A stretch of DNA of 64,000 nt from Microbacterium sp. SORGH_AS_0969 (lineage in GTDB: Bacteria; Actinomycetota; Actinomycetes; Actinomycetales; Microbacteriaceae): contig NZ_JAUTAG010000001.1 of assembly GCF_030818255.1 (NCBI RefSeq), positions 496,001 to 560,000 of the forward strand. Direction: 5' to 3'. Positions 45,204 through 53,358 of the stretch are shown one piece after another; position 1 is the first letter of the stretch, and each line of letters starts with the position of its first letter. The notes beneath the pieces are model-generated. The model worked only from the letters and a program-made list of their open reading frames with translations, did not search any database and was not told the origin of the DNA. The translations under genes were made by a program, and so were the position numbers.

Positions 45204-45230
45204 TCACCCGAGGGTGATTCACTGGGTGAG
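45204..45230 (+). promoter_or_regulatory. inverted-repeat pair before the first sugar transferase gene
   Basis: TCACCC-GA-GGGTGA (45204-45217) directly followed by TCAC-TGG-GTGA (45219-45229), 31-57 bp upstream of the earliest start codon. The second part, GATTCACTGGGTGAG, recurs with one change at 62882-62896 upstream of the DivIVA-like gene. Confidence 0.4.
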
Positions 45231-45299
45231 ATCCGCCTGTTATCGTTCAGCGGGGAGAAAGTGAATTTTCAGGCACCCTGGGGGAAAGGCCTAAGCACT

Positions 45300-46859
45300 G
45301 TGACGTCTGACCTGAGAGTCGACGCGACATCGGCGTCGCAGGACAGCTACGGCGGCATCGCCGACGCCGATGAGCAGATCCCTGTTGCCCCGGCGCCGAC
45401 GACCGTGGCCGCACACCCGCGAGATCGCTGGCGCCTGCGCTATCGCCGCAATCTCTTCCTCACCGACCTCGCCGCGCTGGTCTGGGTCGTCTACGGAACC
45501 CAGCTGATCTGGTTCGGTACCGGCAACGTCGCCGTCGCCGCCAACAAGGACGGTCGCATCACCGACCTGTCGTACTGGATCTTCTCCGCGATCCTGATCG
45601 TCGCCTGGATGTGGGCGTTGTCGTTCGTCGACTCGCGCAGCGACCGCGTCATCGGCACCGGCTCCCAGGAATACGTGCGGATCATCGACTCGAGCTTCCG
45701 TGTGTTCGGCGCCGTCGCGATCCTCGCCTTCCTGACGCAGATCGACGTCGCTCGCGGTTACCTGCTCATCTCGCTCCCCGCCGGGATCGCCGTCCTCATC
45801 TTCACGCGGTGGCTCTGGCGCCAGTGGCTCATCGTCCAGCGGTCGCAGGGCAAGTACTCCGCCAACGTGCTCCTCGTCGGATCGTTGACGTCCGTCACCC
45901 AGCTGGCGCGCGAGTTCGCGCGCACCCCGAGTGCCGGTTACCGCGTCGTCGGGGCGTGCGTGCCCAACGGGAAGATCGCCGACGTGATCCCCGGGACGAC
46001 CATCCCCGTCATGGGTCACGTCGGTGACATCGGACGGGCTCTGTCCGTCACGGGCGCCGATACCGTCGCCGTCACGAGCGCCGACGAGCTCCCCGCCGAC
46101 AAGGTGAAGCAGATCTCGTGGAGTCTGGAAGCCGGGCGTCAGCACCTCGTGCTGGCCCCCAGCATCATCGACATCGCCGGTCCGCGTCTGCACACCCGAC
46201 CGGTCGCGGGTCTCCCCCTCATCCACGTGGAGACCCCGCGCTTCTCGCGCGGGCAGGTGTTCCTCAAGCGGACCGTCGACCTCGTCGCGAGCGTGACGGG
46301 CGTCATCCTGCTCAGCCCGGTCCTCGCCTTCCTCGCCATTGCCGTGCGCCTCTCCAGCACGGGGCCGGTGTTCTTCCGCCAGACGCGCGTCGGGTATCAC
46401 GGCAACGAGTTCACGATGATCAAGTTCCGCTCGATGGTCGTCAACGCCGAGGACCTTCTGCACGATCTCGCCGCGCAACAACGCGACTCCGGCAACGAGG
46501 TCCTGTTCAAGATGAAGAACGACCCGCGCGTGACGCCGATCGGCCGGGTGATGCGCAAGTTCAGCCTCGACGAGCTGCCCCAGCTCTTCAACGTGATCGG
46601 CGGTTCGATGTCGTTGGTGGGTCCCCGACCTCCGCTGCCGTCCGAGGTGGCCCAGTACGCGGATCACGTCCACCGCCGGTTCCTCGCCAAGCCCGGAATC
46701 ACCGGGCTCTGGCAGGTCAGCGGCCGCTCGTCGCTCTCGTGGGAAGAGTCCGTCCGTCTCGACCTGTCGTACGTTGAGAACTGGACGCTCCTCGGCGACT
46801 TCGTCATTCTCGGCAAAACCGCTCGCGCCGCCCTGGCGCCGGGCGACACCGCCGCGTGA
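45300..46859 (+). CDS. polyprenyl-phosphate hexose-1-phosphate transferase (exopolysaccharide initiation)
   Basis: 519 residues from a GTG at 45300. A GTG at 45261 with GGGGAG close before it would give 532. About five N-terminal membrane helices with a CoA-binding-like domain (ANVLLVGSLTSVTQLAREFA), then the catalytic bacterial sugar transferase domain: KRTVDLVASVTGVILLSPVL, FFRQTRVGYHGNEFTMIKFR, SMVVNAED, FSLDELPQLFNVIGG, SLVGPRPPLPSE, KPGITGLWQVSGRSS. WbaP/CpsE-type enzymes move a sugar-1-phosphate onto undecaprenyl phosphate. Followed by ugd. A paralogue lies at 53359-54831. Confidence 0.93.
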   Translation: MTSDLRVDATSASQDSYGGIADADEQIPVAPAPTTVAAHPRDRWRLRYRRNLFLTDLAALVWVVYGTQLIWFGTGNVAVAANKDGRITDLSYWIFSAILIVAWMWALSFVDSRSDRVIGTGSQEYVRIIDSSFRVFGAVAILAFLTQIDVARGYLLISLPAGIAVLIFTRWLWRQWLIVQRSQGKYSANVLLVGSLTSVTQLAREFARTPSAGYRVVGACVPNGKIADVIPGTTIPVMGHVGDIGRALSVTGADTVAVTSADELPADKVKQISWSLEAGRQHLVLAPSIIDIAGPRLHTRPVAGLPLIHVETPRFSRGQVFLKRTVDLVASVTGVILLSPVLAFLAIAVRLSSTGPVFFRQTRVGYHGNEFTMIKFRSMVVNAEDLLHDLAAQQRDSGNEVLFKMKNDPRVTPIGRVMRKFSLDELPQLFNVIGGSMSLVGPRPPLPSEVAQYADHVHRRFLAKPGITGLWQVSGRSSLSWEESVRLDLSYVENWTLLGDFVILGKTARAALAPGDTAA

Positions 46860-46933
46860 AATCCCCGCGTGTCCGCGGGTCCGCGACAGGATGCATCCGC
46901 GTCGCGTCGACAAGAATCTGAAAGGCTTTCATC

Positions 46934-48259
46934 GTGCGTTTGTCTGTAGTGGGGTGCGGTTACCTGGGTGCGGTGCACGCGGCGGCGATGGCATCCATCG
47001 GCCATGAGGTCGTGGGCATCGACGTCGACGAGCGCAAGATCGCCGCTCTGAGCAAGGGCGAGGCGCCCTTCTTCGAGCCCGGGCTGCAGGAGATCCTGAC
47101 CGAGGGCATCGCGTCGGGCCGGCTCTCCTTCACGACCGACATGTCCGCCGCGCAGGGGGCCAAGGTCCACTTCATCGGCGTGGGTACCCCGCAGCAGGCT
47201 GGTGGGTACGCGGCCGACCTCACCTACGTGAACGCCGCCGTCGACGGACTGCTTCCCTACCTGTCCGAGGGCGATCTCGTGGCCGGAAAGTCGACCGTGC
47301 CGGTCGGCACCGCAGCGACGCTCGCCCCGCGGGTGACCGAGACGGGCGCGACCCTGGTGTGGAACCCGGAGTTCCTCCGGGAGGGATGGGCCGTTCAGGA
47401 CACGATCGACCCCGACCGCCTGGTGGCCGGCGTCCCGTTCTCAGAGGGCGTCGCGACCGTGGAGGGCGAGCGAGCCGCGCAGATCCTCCGCGAGGTCTAT
47501 CACCCCTCGATCGCGAAGGGCACGCCGTTCATCGTCACGGACTACGCCACCGCCGAGCTCGTGAAGGTCTCCGCCAACGCCTTCCTGGCGACGAAGATCA
47601 GCTTCATCAACGCCATCGCCGAGATCGCCGAGGTGACCGGTGCCGACGTGACGACCCTTGCCGACGCGATCGGGCACGACGCCCGTATTGGCCGCCGCTT
47701 CCTCGGGGCCGGCATCGGTTTCGGTGGCGGCTGCCTGCCGAAGGACATCCGTGCTTTCTCGGCGCGCGCCGAAGAACTCGGCCGCGGCGAGTCCGTCGCC
47801 TTCCTGCGCGAGATCGACGCCATCAATCTGCGTCGACGCGACCGTGCGGTCGAACTGACGAGCGAGGCACTGGGCGGCTCGGTCTACCAGAAGAAGGTCA
47901 CCGTGCTCGGCGCCGCGTTCAAGCCGCACAGCGACGACATCCGGGACTCCCCCGCCCTCGACGTCGCGGTTCGCCTGCACGGTCTGGGCGCCGATGTCAC
48001 TCTGACCGACCCCGCGGCCATCGAGAACGCGCAGCGCATCCACCCGCAGCTGACCTACGTGCACGACCGCGACGAGGCACTTCAGGACGCGGATGCCGTC
48101 ATCGTCGTCACCGAATGGGACGAGTACCGTCATCAGCTCGATCCGGCGCACGCGGCCACGCTCACGCGGGGACACATCGTGATCGACGGTCGCAACTGCC
48201 TCGACGCGTCCGCCTGGCGGGCTGCGGGCTGGACGTACCACGGCATGGGTCGCCCCTGA
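46934..48259 (+). CDS. ugd: UDP-glucose 6-dehydrogenase
   Basis: 441 residues, GTG start with GAAAGG upstream. NAD-dependent oxidation of UDP-glucose to UDP-glucuronate. Rossmann start LSVVGCGYLGAVHAAAMA; EPGLQEIL; GTPQQAGGYADL-type loop; STVPVGTA; EFLREGWAVQDTIDPDRLV; catalytic Cys in GFGGGCLPKDIRAF; C-terminal domain GAAFKPHSDDIRDSPALDV. Supplies an acidic sugar for the polysaccharide started by the upstream transferase. Confidence 0.96.
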   Translation: MRLSVVGCGYLGAVHAAAMASIGHEVVGIDVDERKIAALSKGEAPFFEPGLQEILTEGIASGRLSFTTDMSAAQGAKVHFIGVGTPQQAGGYAADLTYVNAAVDGLLPYLSEGDLVAGKSTVPVGTAATLAPRVTETGATLVWNPEFLREGWAVQDTIDPDRLVAGVPFSEGVATVEGERAAQILREVYHPSIAKGTPFIVTDYATAELVKVSANAFLATKISFINAIAEIAEVTGADVTTLADAIGHDARIGRRFLGAGIGFGGGCLPKDIRAFSARAEELGRGESVAFLREIDAINLRRRDRAVELTSEALGGSVYQKKVTVLGAAFKPHSDDIRDSPALDVAVRLHGLGADVTLTDPAAIENAQRIHPQLTYVHDRDEALQDADAVIVVTEWDEYRHQLDPAHAATLTRGHIVIDGRNCLDASAWRAAGWTYHGMGRP

Positions 48260-48275
48260 TCTCAGCGCTCCCGTC

Positions 48276-48303
48276 GAACGCCTCGGCCTCGGCCGGGGCG
48301 TTC
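48276..48303 (+). terminator. possible ugd terminator
   Basis: GAACGCC at 48276-48282 pairs with GGCGTTC at 48297-48303, with GGCC/GGCC inner pairing, 16 bp after the ugd stop. No T-run. Confidence 0.5.
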
Positions 48304-48410
48304 GGCGTCTCCTCGGGGCTCCTGTCGCGGGCCACGGACGAATCCTGTGGACAACGCTCCTCCCCCTGCATGCGCATGTAAGAATGCATACCCCGCCACA
48401 AAGGACACGC

Positions 48411-48578
48411 ATGCTCCCGACACTTCGCCTCTCCGTTCCGTCGGCGTCGTCAGACGACGACAGCGACCGGGGATTCGCTCCTCGATGCCCGTCCTGCCTC
48501 ACGGCCATGGTCGAGACCTGTTCCGGTCGCCTCGCGCACTGGTCCTGCGCGCACTGCGGACATATCCGCATCTCGTGA
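48411..48578 (+). CDS. zinc-ribbon microprotein
   Basis: 55 residues from an ATG with AAAGGA 6 bp upstream. A polar N-terminus (SASSDDDSDRG) leads to two Cys pairs, CPSC and CAHC, separated by about 16 residues, a classic zinc ribbon: PRCPSCLTAMVETCSGRL then AHWSCAHCGHI. It stands alone between ugd and the ABC1 kinase gene. Role unknown; nucleic-acid or protein binding is usual for such folds. Confidence 0.7.
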   Translation: MLPTLRLSVPSASSDDDSDRGFAPRCPSCLTAMVETCSGRLAHWSCAHCGHIRIS

Positions 48579-48599
48579 TGCTGCCGCTACGCTGACCCC

Positions 48600-50594
48600 G
48601 TGGTCGTCAGCCTTCTCATCTCCGTCGCCGCCGTCGTCTCGGCGGTGCTCGTGGGGTTCGTCGCCCGCCGCATCCTCGGAACCGCCGTCGGGTGGCCGCG
48701 CAGCATCGTCGTCGGGCTGCTCGTCTTCTTCGTCGGCGTCCCCTTCGCGGAATGGACCCTCCGGCAGACGGGCACATCTCCGGACGCCTCGGGAAGCGTC
48801 GGTCTGTGGCTCGCACTGATCGCCCTCGCCATCGCCTGGGCCTTCGCGATCGGGGTGGCGGCACTGGTGGCGAGCGAAGCGATCTTCCCCACACGTCCTC
48901 TTCCCAACCCCGTCGATCTCGTCCGGGCCGCACTGCGGCAACGCAAGCGCACGCGGCGCTATCTCGAGATCCTGGCGATCGCTTCCCGACACGGCGTGGG
49001 CTGGCTGTTCCACGGCGGTCACGCACGAGTGGAACAGGAGCTGAGCACCGCGGAGGAGCGCGCCAACGCGATCGTCGCGACCATCAACGACGCCGGCGTC
49101 AGCTTCGTCAAGCTCGGTCAGGTGCTCTCGACTCGCCGCGACCTCATCCCCGAGCCGTACCTCAGCGCACTGTCGACCCTGCAGACCAAGGCGACGACCC
49201 TGCCCTGGGAGACGGTGCGCGAGGTGATCGAGACCGACCTCGGCACCTCGATCGACGAGGTCTACGCCGAAGTCGATCGTGCGCCGCTCGCGGCCGCCTC
49301 GGTGGCTCAGGTCCACCGAGCACGGCTGCTCGACGGGACGGAAGTGGTGGTGAAAGTGCAACGTCCCGCCGCGCGTGCGCAGGTGGAAGCGGATGCCGAC
49401 ATCATCGGGAGACTCGCGCATCGCGCCGAGGTCCGCACGCGGGTGGGGAAAGACCTTCACATCGCGTCGGTCGCGCGGGGCTTCACCGCGACGCTCCTGG
49501 AGGAGCTCGACTATCGCATCGAGGCGCGCAACACCGACATGATCCGTTCCACCCTCGAGCGCATCGACAAGGCGGAGCCCGATCGCCGGGGTCTCGTCTC
49601 GGTGCCACGGGTCTTTCCCGACGCGAGCGGGCCGCGGGTTCTGACGATGGACCTGGTCGACGGCGCCGCGTTGAGTGATTCCGCCGAGGCTCTCGCGACG
49701 CTGGGACCGGAGCAACGGGATCGGCTCGCCCAGGTGCTCATGTCCACGGTCATCGAGCAGATCCTCGTGTACGGCGTGTTCCACGCCGACCTCCACCCGG
49801 GCAACGTCCTCCTGAAGGGCGACGGCACCCTCGGACTCATCGACTTCGGCGCGGTGGGGATCATCGAACGCAGCCGACGCGAGCACATGACGGCCCTGCT
49901 CCTGGCCGCGCTGAGCGAGAACGACGTGGCGGCGACCGATGCTCTGCTCCTCATCGTCGACGCCCCCGACGACGTCGATCTCGAAGCATTCCGGCACGAC
50001 GTGGGAATCGTGCTCACAACCGAACACCTGCGAACGGGCGGCCAGGGGTCGATCTTCACGCGCATGGTCGACGTCATCCGTCAGCATCGCATCGCCCTGC
50101 CCGGCGAACTCGCGTCGGCCTTTCGCAGCTTCGCGACCCTCGAGGGGTGCCTGCGCGTGATCGTCGATGACTTCGACATGGTGGGGCGCGCGTTGCCGCT
50201 GATGCCGACGCTGCTGCGGCGAACCCTGTCCATGACGCGACTGGCGACGGACCTCCAAGCTGCGACCGTGATCTCGATGGCGCGCATCCAGCGCATGCCT
50301 CGGCGCCTCGAGGCTCTCCTCACGGGAATCGAGAAGGGCTCGATCGGCGTCACCCTCCGCTCCGAGGAGGGGAAGGATGCCGGCGGCATCCTGAACCGGG
50401 TCACGGCCGAGGCCGCATCGACTCTGGTTTCCATCGCGGCGGTGGTGATCGCCGTCGTCCTCATCATTTCCGGCGGGGGTCCGGTCCTCGGCGGATCCGT
50501 GACCCTCTTCGCGGTCCTCGGCGCCGTGATCGGGTTGTTCGGCTTCCTCGGGCTGCTCCGCATCGTGCGACGGACATTCGGCGGGCGCGGCTGA
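48600..50594 (+). CDS. ABC1/AarF (UbiB-like) kinase-like protein
   Basis: 664 residues, GTG start. Two or three N-terminal membrane helices (to about residue 90), then the ABC1 domain: the signature VSFVKLGQVLSTRRDLIPE (KxGQ), AAASVAQVHRARL, VVVKVQRP, FHADLHPGNVLLKGDG and LIDFGAVG, and two C-terminal helices. UbiB/COQ8-type proteins are atypical kinases or ATPases needed for prenyl-lipid metabolism. In this setting a role in polyprenyl-lipid handling is possible but unproven. Length is at the upper end for the family. Confidence 0.93.
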   Translation: MVVSLLISVAAVVSAVLVGFVARRILGTAVGWPRSIVVGLLVFFVGVPFAEWTLRQTGTSPDASGSVGLWLALIALAIAWAFAIGVAALVASEAIFPTRPLPNPVDLVRAALRQRKRTRRYLEILAIASRHGVGWLFHGGHARVEQELSTAEERANAIVATINDAGVSFVKLGQVLSTRRDLIPEPYLSALSTLQTKATTLPWETVREVIETDLGTSIDEVYAEVDRAPLAAASVAQVHRARLLDGTEVVVKVQRPAARAQVEADADIIGRLAHRAEVRTRVGKDLHIASVARGFTATLLEELDYRIEARNTDMIRSTLERIDKAEPDRRGLVSVPRVFPDASGPRVLTMDLVDGAALSDSAEALATLGPEQRDRLAQVLMSTVIEQILVYGVFHADLHPGNVLLKGDGTLGLIDFGAVGIIERSRREHMTALLLAALSENDVAATDALLLIVDAPDDVDLEAFRHDVGIVLTTEHLRTGGQGSIFTRMVDVIRQHRIALPGELASAFRSFATLEGCLRVIVDDFDMVGRALPLMPTLLRRTLSMTRLATDLQAATVISMARIQRMPRRLEALLTGIEKGSIGVTLRSEEGKDAGGILNRVTAEAASTLVSIAAVVIAVVLIISGGGPVLGGSVTLFAVLGAVIGLFGFLGLLRIVRRTFGGRG

Positions 50595-50705
50595 AGAATC
50601 GACGATCTTTCGTCGCGCCGATGCGCCCACAGGACACCGGGCGCCGCTACTGTGAGCAGCAGTCACCTCGTCGTTGCACCACCCGGACTCCAAAGGAGAA
50701 GTCCC

Positions 50706-50864
50706 ATGGTCGTCACATTCCTGGTCGCCCTGCTCGCGTGGATCGTCATCTCACTCGGCGCCGGCATCGGCCTCGGCCGCATGATGGCGCGCGCCGAGAC
50801 GGAGGACGGCCGCGTGCCGCCCCTGGCCGGTCGAACGGCCGGCACCACCGCCGCGCGACTCTGA
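50706..50864 (+). CDS. single-helix membrane microprotein
   Basis: 52 residues from the ATG at 50706, with a strong AAAGGAG 9 bp upstream. One hydrophobic helix (VTFLVALLAWIVISLGAGIG) followed by a short polar tail with GRMMARAETEDGRVPPLAG. No family recognised. Same strand between the ABC1 kinase and VanZ genes. Confidence 0.6.
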   Translation: MVVTFLVALLAWIVISLGAGIGLGRMMARAETEDGRVPPLAGRTAGTTAARL

Positions 50865-50875
50865 TCTCACCCGCT

Positions 50876-50892
50876 CCCTCCACGAAGGAGGG
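50876..50892 (+). other. small hairpin before the VanZ gene
   Basis: CCCTCC (50876-50881) and GGAGGG (50887-50892) around a 5-nt loop. It could end the microprotein transcript or mask the VanZ leader. Confidence 0.3.
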
Positions 50893-50919
50893 GCTCGGGC
50901 TTCGGGCCTACCGTGAGGC

Positions 50920-51405
50920 ATGCCCATTGCCCGTGCGGTCGCTCGTCGCCGCCGAACAGCCATGACGACCGCGGCGGCCTACCTCATCGCCCTGGCGACG
51001 ATCGTGTTCTGGCCCGAGCATGTGGATGCCTGGGCGGCCAGGTGGTATCCCGAACTGATCCGATCCGCGCCGTCCCTCTTCCCATTCGGAGTGGATGCCA
51101 CGCTCAACGTGATTCTGTTCCTCCCGTTCGGCGGCCTCTTGAACAGCGTTCTCCCACGGCGCCCTCTCAGCGCGATCGGACTCGCTTGGGTGACGTCGTT
51201 GCTCATCGAGATCGCGCAAGGGCTCTTCCTGCCCGGCCGCACATCCAGCGCCATCGATGTAGCGGCCAACACCCTCGGCGCGGCTCTGGGGTACGCAGCA
51301 ACGGCGCTCGTCAGGTGGCAGCGGCGAGAACGTTCGAAACGCCGACTGACGACGACGGCGACCGCCGATTCCGCCGACACAACGAGCGCGAGCCCCGCGG
51401 CGTGA
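50920..51405 (+). CDS. VanZ family membrane protein
   Basis: 161 residues. Four predicted helices. The VanZ segments DATLNVILFLPFGGLLNSVL, LLIEIAQGLFLPGRTSSAID and ANTLGAALGYA are all present. VanZ proteins occur next to glycopeptide-resistance and cell-surface genes; biochemical role unclear. The tail after about residue 135 is basic. Convergent with the phosphatase gene. Confidence 0.93.
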   Translation: MPIARAVARRRRTAMTTAAAYLIALATIVFWPEHVDAWAARWYPELIRSAPSLFPFGVDATLNVILFLPFGGLLNSVLPRRPLSAIGLAWVTSLLIEIAQGLFLPGRTSSAIDVAANTLGAALGYAATALVRWQRRERSKRRLTTTATADSADTTSASPAA

Positions 51406-51427
51406 CGCTCCGTCGATCCGCCGGCGC

Positions 51428-52084
51428 TCAGCCGGGGGTACGGGTCGATTCTCGATACTCTCTGCGTGTCAGCGGCCGAACGGGGCCATGGCCTGTCCCG
51501 CCCGAGCCGAGCAGATCAGACGCGGCCTCGGCGATCGCATCAACGGCACTCGTGGCGCTTCTCTCGAAGTCGGCCCACACTGCGGGTCCCTGTCCGATCG
51601 GGTCGATGATGTCGTCTTCGCTTCGATCGACGTGACGCTCCACGGCACGAACCCGGGCGACGGCGGAGAGCAGCGCCGGCCATGTGGCCGCAGCCTCCGT
51701 CGAGCGTGCCGCACCGACGAGTCGCGCGAACTCGCGAACGGTGAAGACCGTCGCCATCAGGTCGGGCCGCATTCCCAGGACCACCCGCCGGTGTGTGCGC
51801 TCCGCACACAGCACCGTGGTTCCCGGGCGGAGCATCTGCTCATTCAAGAGCCGCGTGCGATGCTCCTCGAGCGAAAAGCCCTTCGCCAGCGCGAGGCTGC
51901 GTGCGCCCGCCTCAGCGCGGAGACCCGATCGGGCCGCGGTTCCCGCGCTCTCGAGGTCGACCCTGCCGGACCCCTTCTCTGCGAGCCGCTGACGTAGGAG
52001 GTTCTCGATGAACGGCGACCGGATCGCATTCGCCGTGCAGACGACGATCACGTGCGGCGCGAGCAAGGAACGTGGCGAGGACAT
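51428..52084 (-). CDS. low-molecular-weight protein-tyrosine phosphatase
   Basis: 218 residues from the ATG at 52084; an in-frame extension of 45 residues upstream is not needed. The P-loop is VCTANAIRSPF, fitting CX5R with Cys16 and Arg22, instead of the usual CTGNICRSP. The general-acid region is DIIDPIGQG. LMW-PTPs are about 150 residues; this one has roughly 60 extra, mostly between P-loop and acid loop and at the C-terminus. It could dephosphorylate the tyrosine autokinase encoded 3 kb away (54897-56549), as Wzb does Wzc; inferred from context. Confidence 0.88.
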   Translation of the reverse strand: MSSPRSLLAPHVIVVCTANAIRSPFIENLLRQRLAEKGSGRVDLESAGTAARSGLRAEAGARSLALAKGFSLEEHRTRLLNEQMLRPGTTVLCAERTHRRVVLGMRPDLMATVFTVREFARLVGAARSTEAAATWPALLSAVARVRAVERHVDRSEDDIIDPIGQGPAVWADFERSATSAVDAIAEAASDLLGSGGTGHGPVRPLTRREYRESTRTPG

Positions 52085-52303
52085 CGAGGGTCTCCTTCCG
52101 CGTGGCGCCTCCACGCTCCCCCAGTCAAACGCAGGTTGCTCACGGCGGACCGCCACCGCCGTCCTCCCCACGAAGGACGAATTCTGGGGTGAAATCAGTG
52201 CGGCGTGACGCGTGACCATCCCGTCGTCGACCGCTTCGCGCGCGCATCGTCGAAGCGCGACAGCGGCGCCCTTCCCGACGCCACGCGACTGCCCTGTGCC
52301 CCC

Positions 52304-52645
52304 TCACCCCGCGTCATTCCGAAGCGCCGCGGCGATATCGCGATCCTCACGCAGAAGCCTGCCGAGAACACGCGCCGCCGCGGCGTCGATCGCAACGGTG
52401 CGTCCGGCTCCGAATTCGAGGGCGACCCACGTTTCGCGGTCGTCGGGGCCGCGGACGAGGCCCACTTCGATGTCGGTCACCGTGCCACCGCCGACGAACC
52501 CCTCCCGAACGCGCGCCGGAAAGCCCGTACCGGCGCTTCGATGCACCTCATCGTCCGGGTGGACGGTGTGACCGTGCTCTGTCGTGCACCACACGAAGGC
52601 GCACTTCTCCGATCCCGGAGAATGCGCCGCGGGGATTGAGTTCAT
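52304..52645 (-). CDS. small Cys/His-containing protein, DUF6907-like
   Basis: 113 residues from the ATG at 52645, with GAGAGG upstream. The N-terminal third has CAFVWCTTEHGHTVHPDDEV, a Cys/His cluster, followed by a compact beta-rich part with LVRGPDDRETWVALEFGAGR and a helix ARVLGRLLREDRDIAAAL. This resembles small actinobacterial DUF6907-type proteins often found beside XRE regulators. It lies 92 bp downstream of an XRE gene on the same strand. No function known. Confidence 0.65.
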   Translation of the reverse strand: MNSIPAAHSPGSEKCAFVWCTTEHGHTVHPDDEVHRSAGTGFPARVREGFVGGGTVTDIEVGLVRGPDDRETWVALEFGAGRTVAIDAAAARVLGRLLREDRDIAAALRNDAG

Positions 52646-52737
52646 GCCTGACACCTCTCTCGCTGAGTCGTCGCTGCGCGACGACCCGATCATCGGTGGG
52701 CACGCACAAAGTGAACCACGACCCTCCGACATCGAGG

Positions 52738-53013
52738 TCAACGCCCGGGCGCAACCCCTCCTGGCCGCTCGGGAATCAGCTCATCCAGAGACAGATCGAG
52801 CACTTCCGCCAGCACGACGAGCGTCCTCAGACGGGGATTGGCGGGAGTCCCCGGATTGGACTCGCCTTTCTCGAGCTTGCGGTACGTGAAGGTGGCAAGG
52901 CCCGCCGCGTGGGCGACGTGCTCTTGGGAGAGTCCGCGCGTCGCGCGGGCGCGAAGAAGTCGCTTTCCCAGTTCCTGGGCGAAGTCGTTCCACGGGTCCG
53001 GCGCATCGTTCAT
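52738..53013 (-). CDS. XRE-family transcriptional regulator
   Basis: 91 residues, essentially one helix-turn-helix domain: LGKRLLRARATRGLSQEHVA, HAAGLATFTYRKLEKGESN, and LRTLVVLAEVLDLSLDEL. No sensor domain. Two overlapping palindromes lie 30-49 bp upstream of its start, suggesting autoregulation. Probably cotranscribed with the 113-residue gene that follows. Confidence 0.92.
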   Translation of the reverse strand: MNDAPDPWNDFAQELGKRLLRARATRGLSQEHVAHAAGLATFTYRKLEKGESNPGTPANPRLRTLVVLAEVLDLSLDELIPERPGGVAPGR

Positions 53014-53042
53014 CTCCCCAGCTTGATCCGCAGGCTACGCGC

Positions 53043-53062
53043 ACATGAACATGTTTACATGT
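53043..53062 (-). promoter_or_regulatory. overlapping palindromes upstream of the XRE gene
   Basis: ACATG-AA-CATGT (53043-53054) and ACATGT-TT-ACATGT (53049-53062) share bases, 30-49 bp before the ATG at 53013. Similar sites with the core ATGTnTACATG occur at 6081-6142. Confidence 0.55.
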
Positions 53063-53358
53063 CGTAGCGACCATCAGCCTCGACGGGTCGTCACGCGAGG
53101 CGCGGGTGAAGGATCCCGAGAGTCGGGTGAGCGTTCAGGGGATCAGTGTCGAGCGCCTTCGGCGGGCTGAGCAGGACGCGAGAGTTCGCGCGGTCGGCCC
53201 CGGGAATCCGTCGACACCGGCGACTTCACCCGGACTCGGGCCCGTTCGACCCGATCGAGACCGCGCCCGGCGAATGGCACAGTTCCGAGGCCCGCCGCAT
53301 TCCTCCCGACCCCGCGGCGGCCCCTTCTCGGCCCTCGGCCGCCGTCAGTGGAGCGTTC
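53063..53358. other. divergent intergenic region between XRE gene and second sugar transferase
   Basis: The whole gap (53014-53358) is 345 bp. Apart from the palindromes near the XRE gene I see no feature. An in-frame open stretch precedes the transferase ATG but has atypical Pro/Arg-rich composition and a poorer start. Confidence 0.5.
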
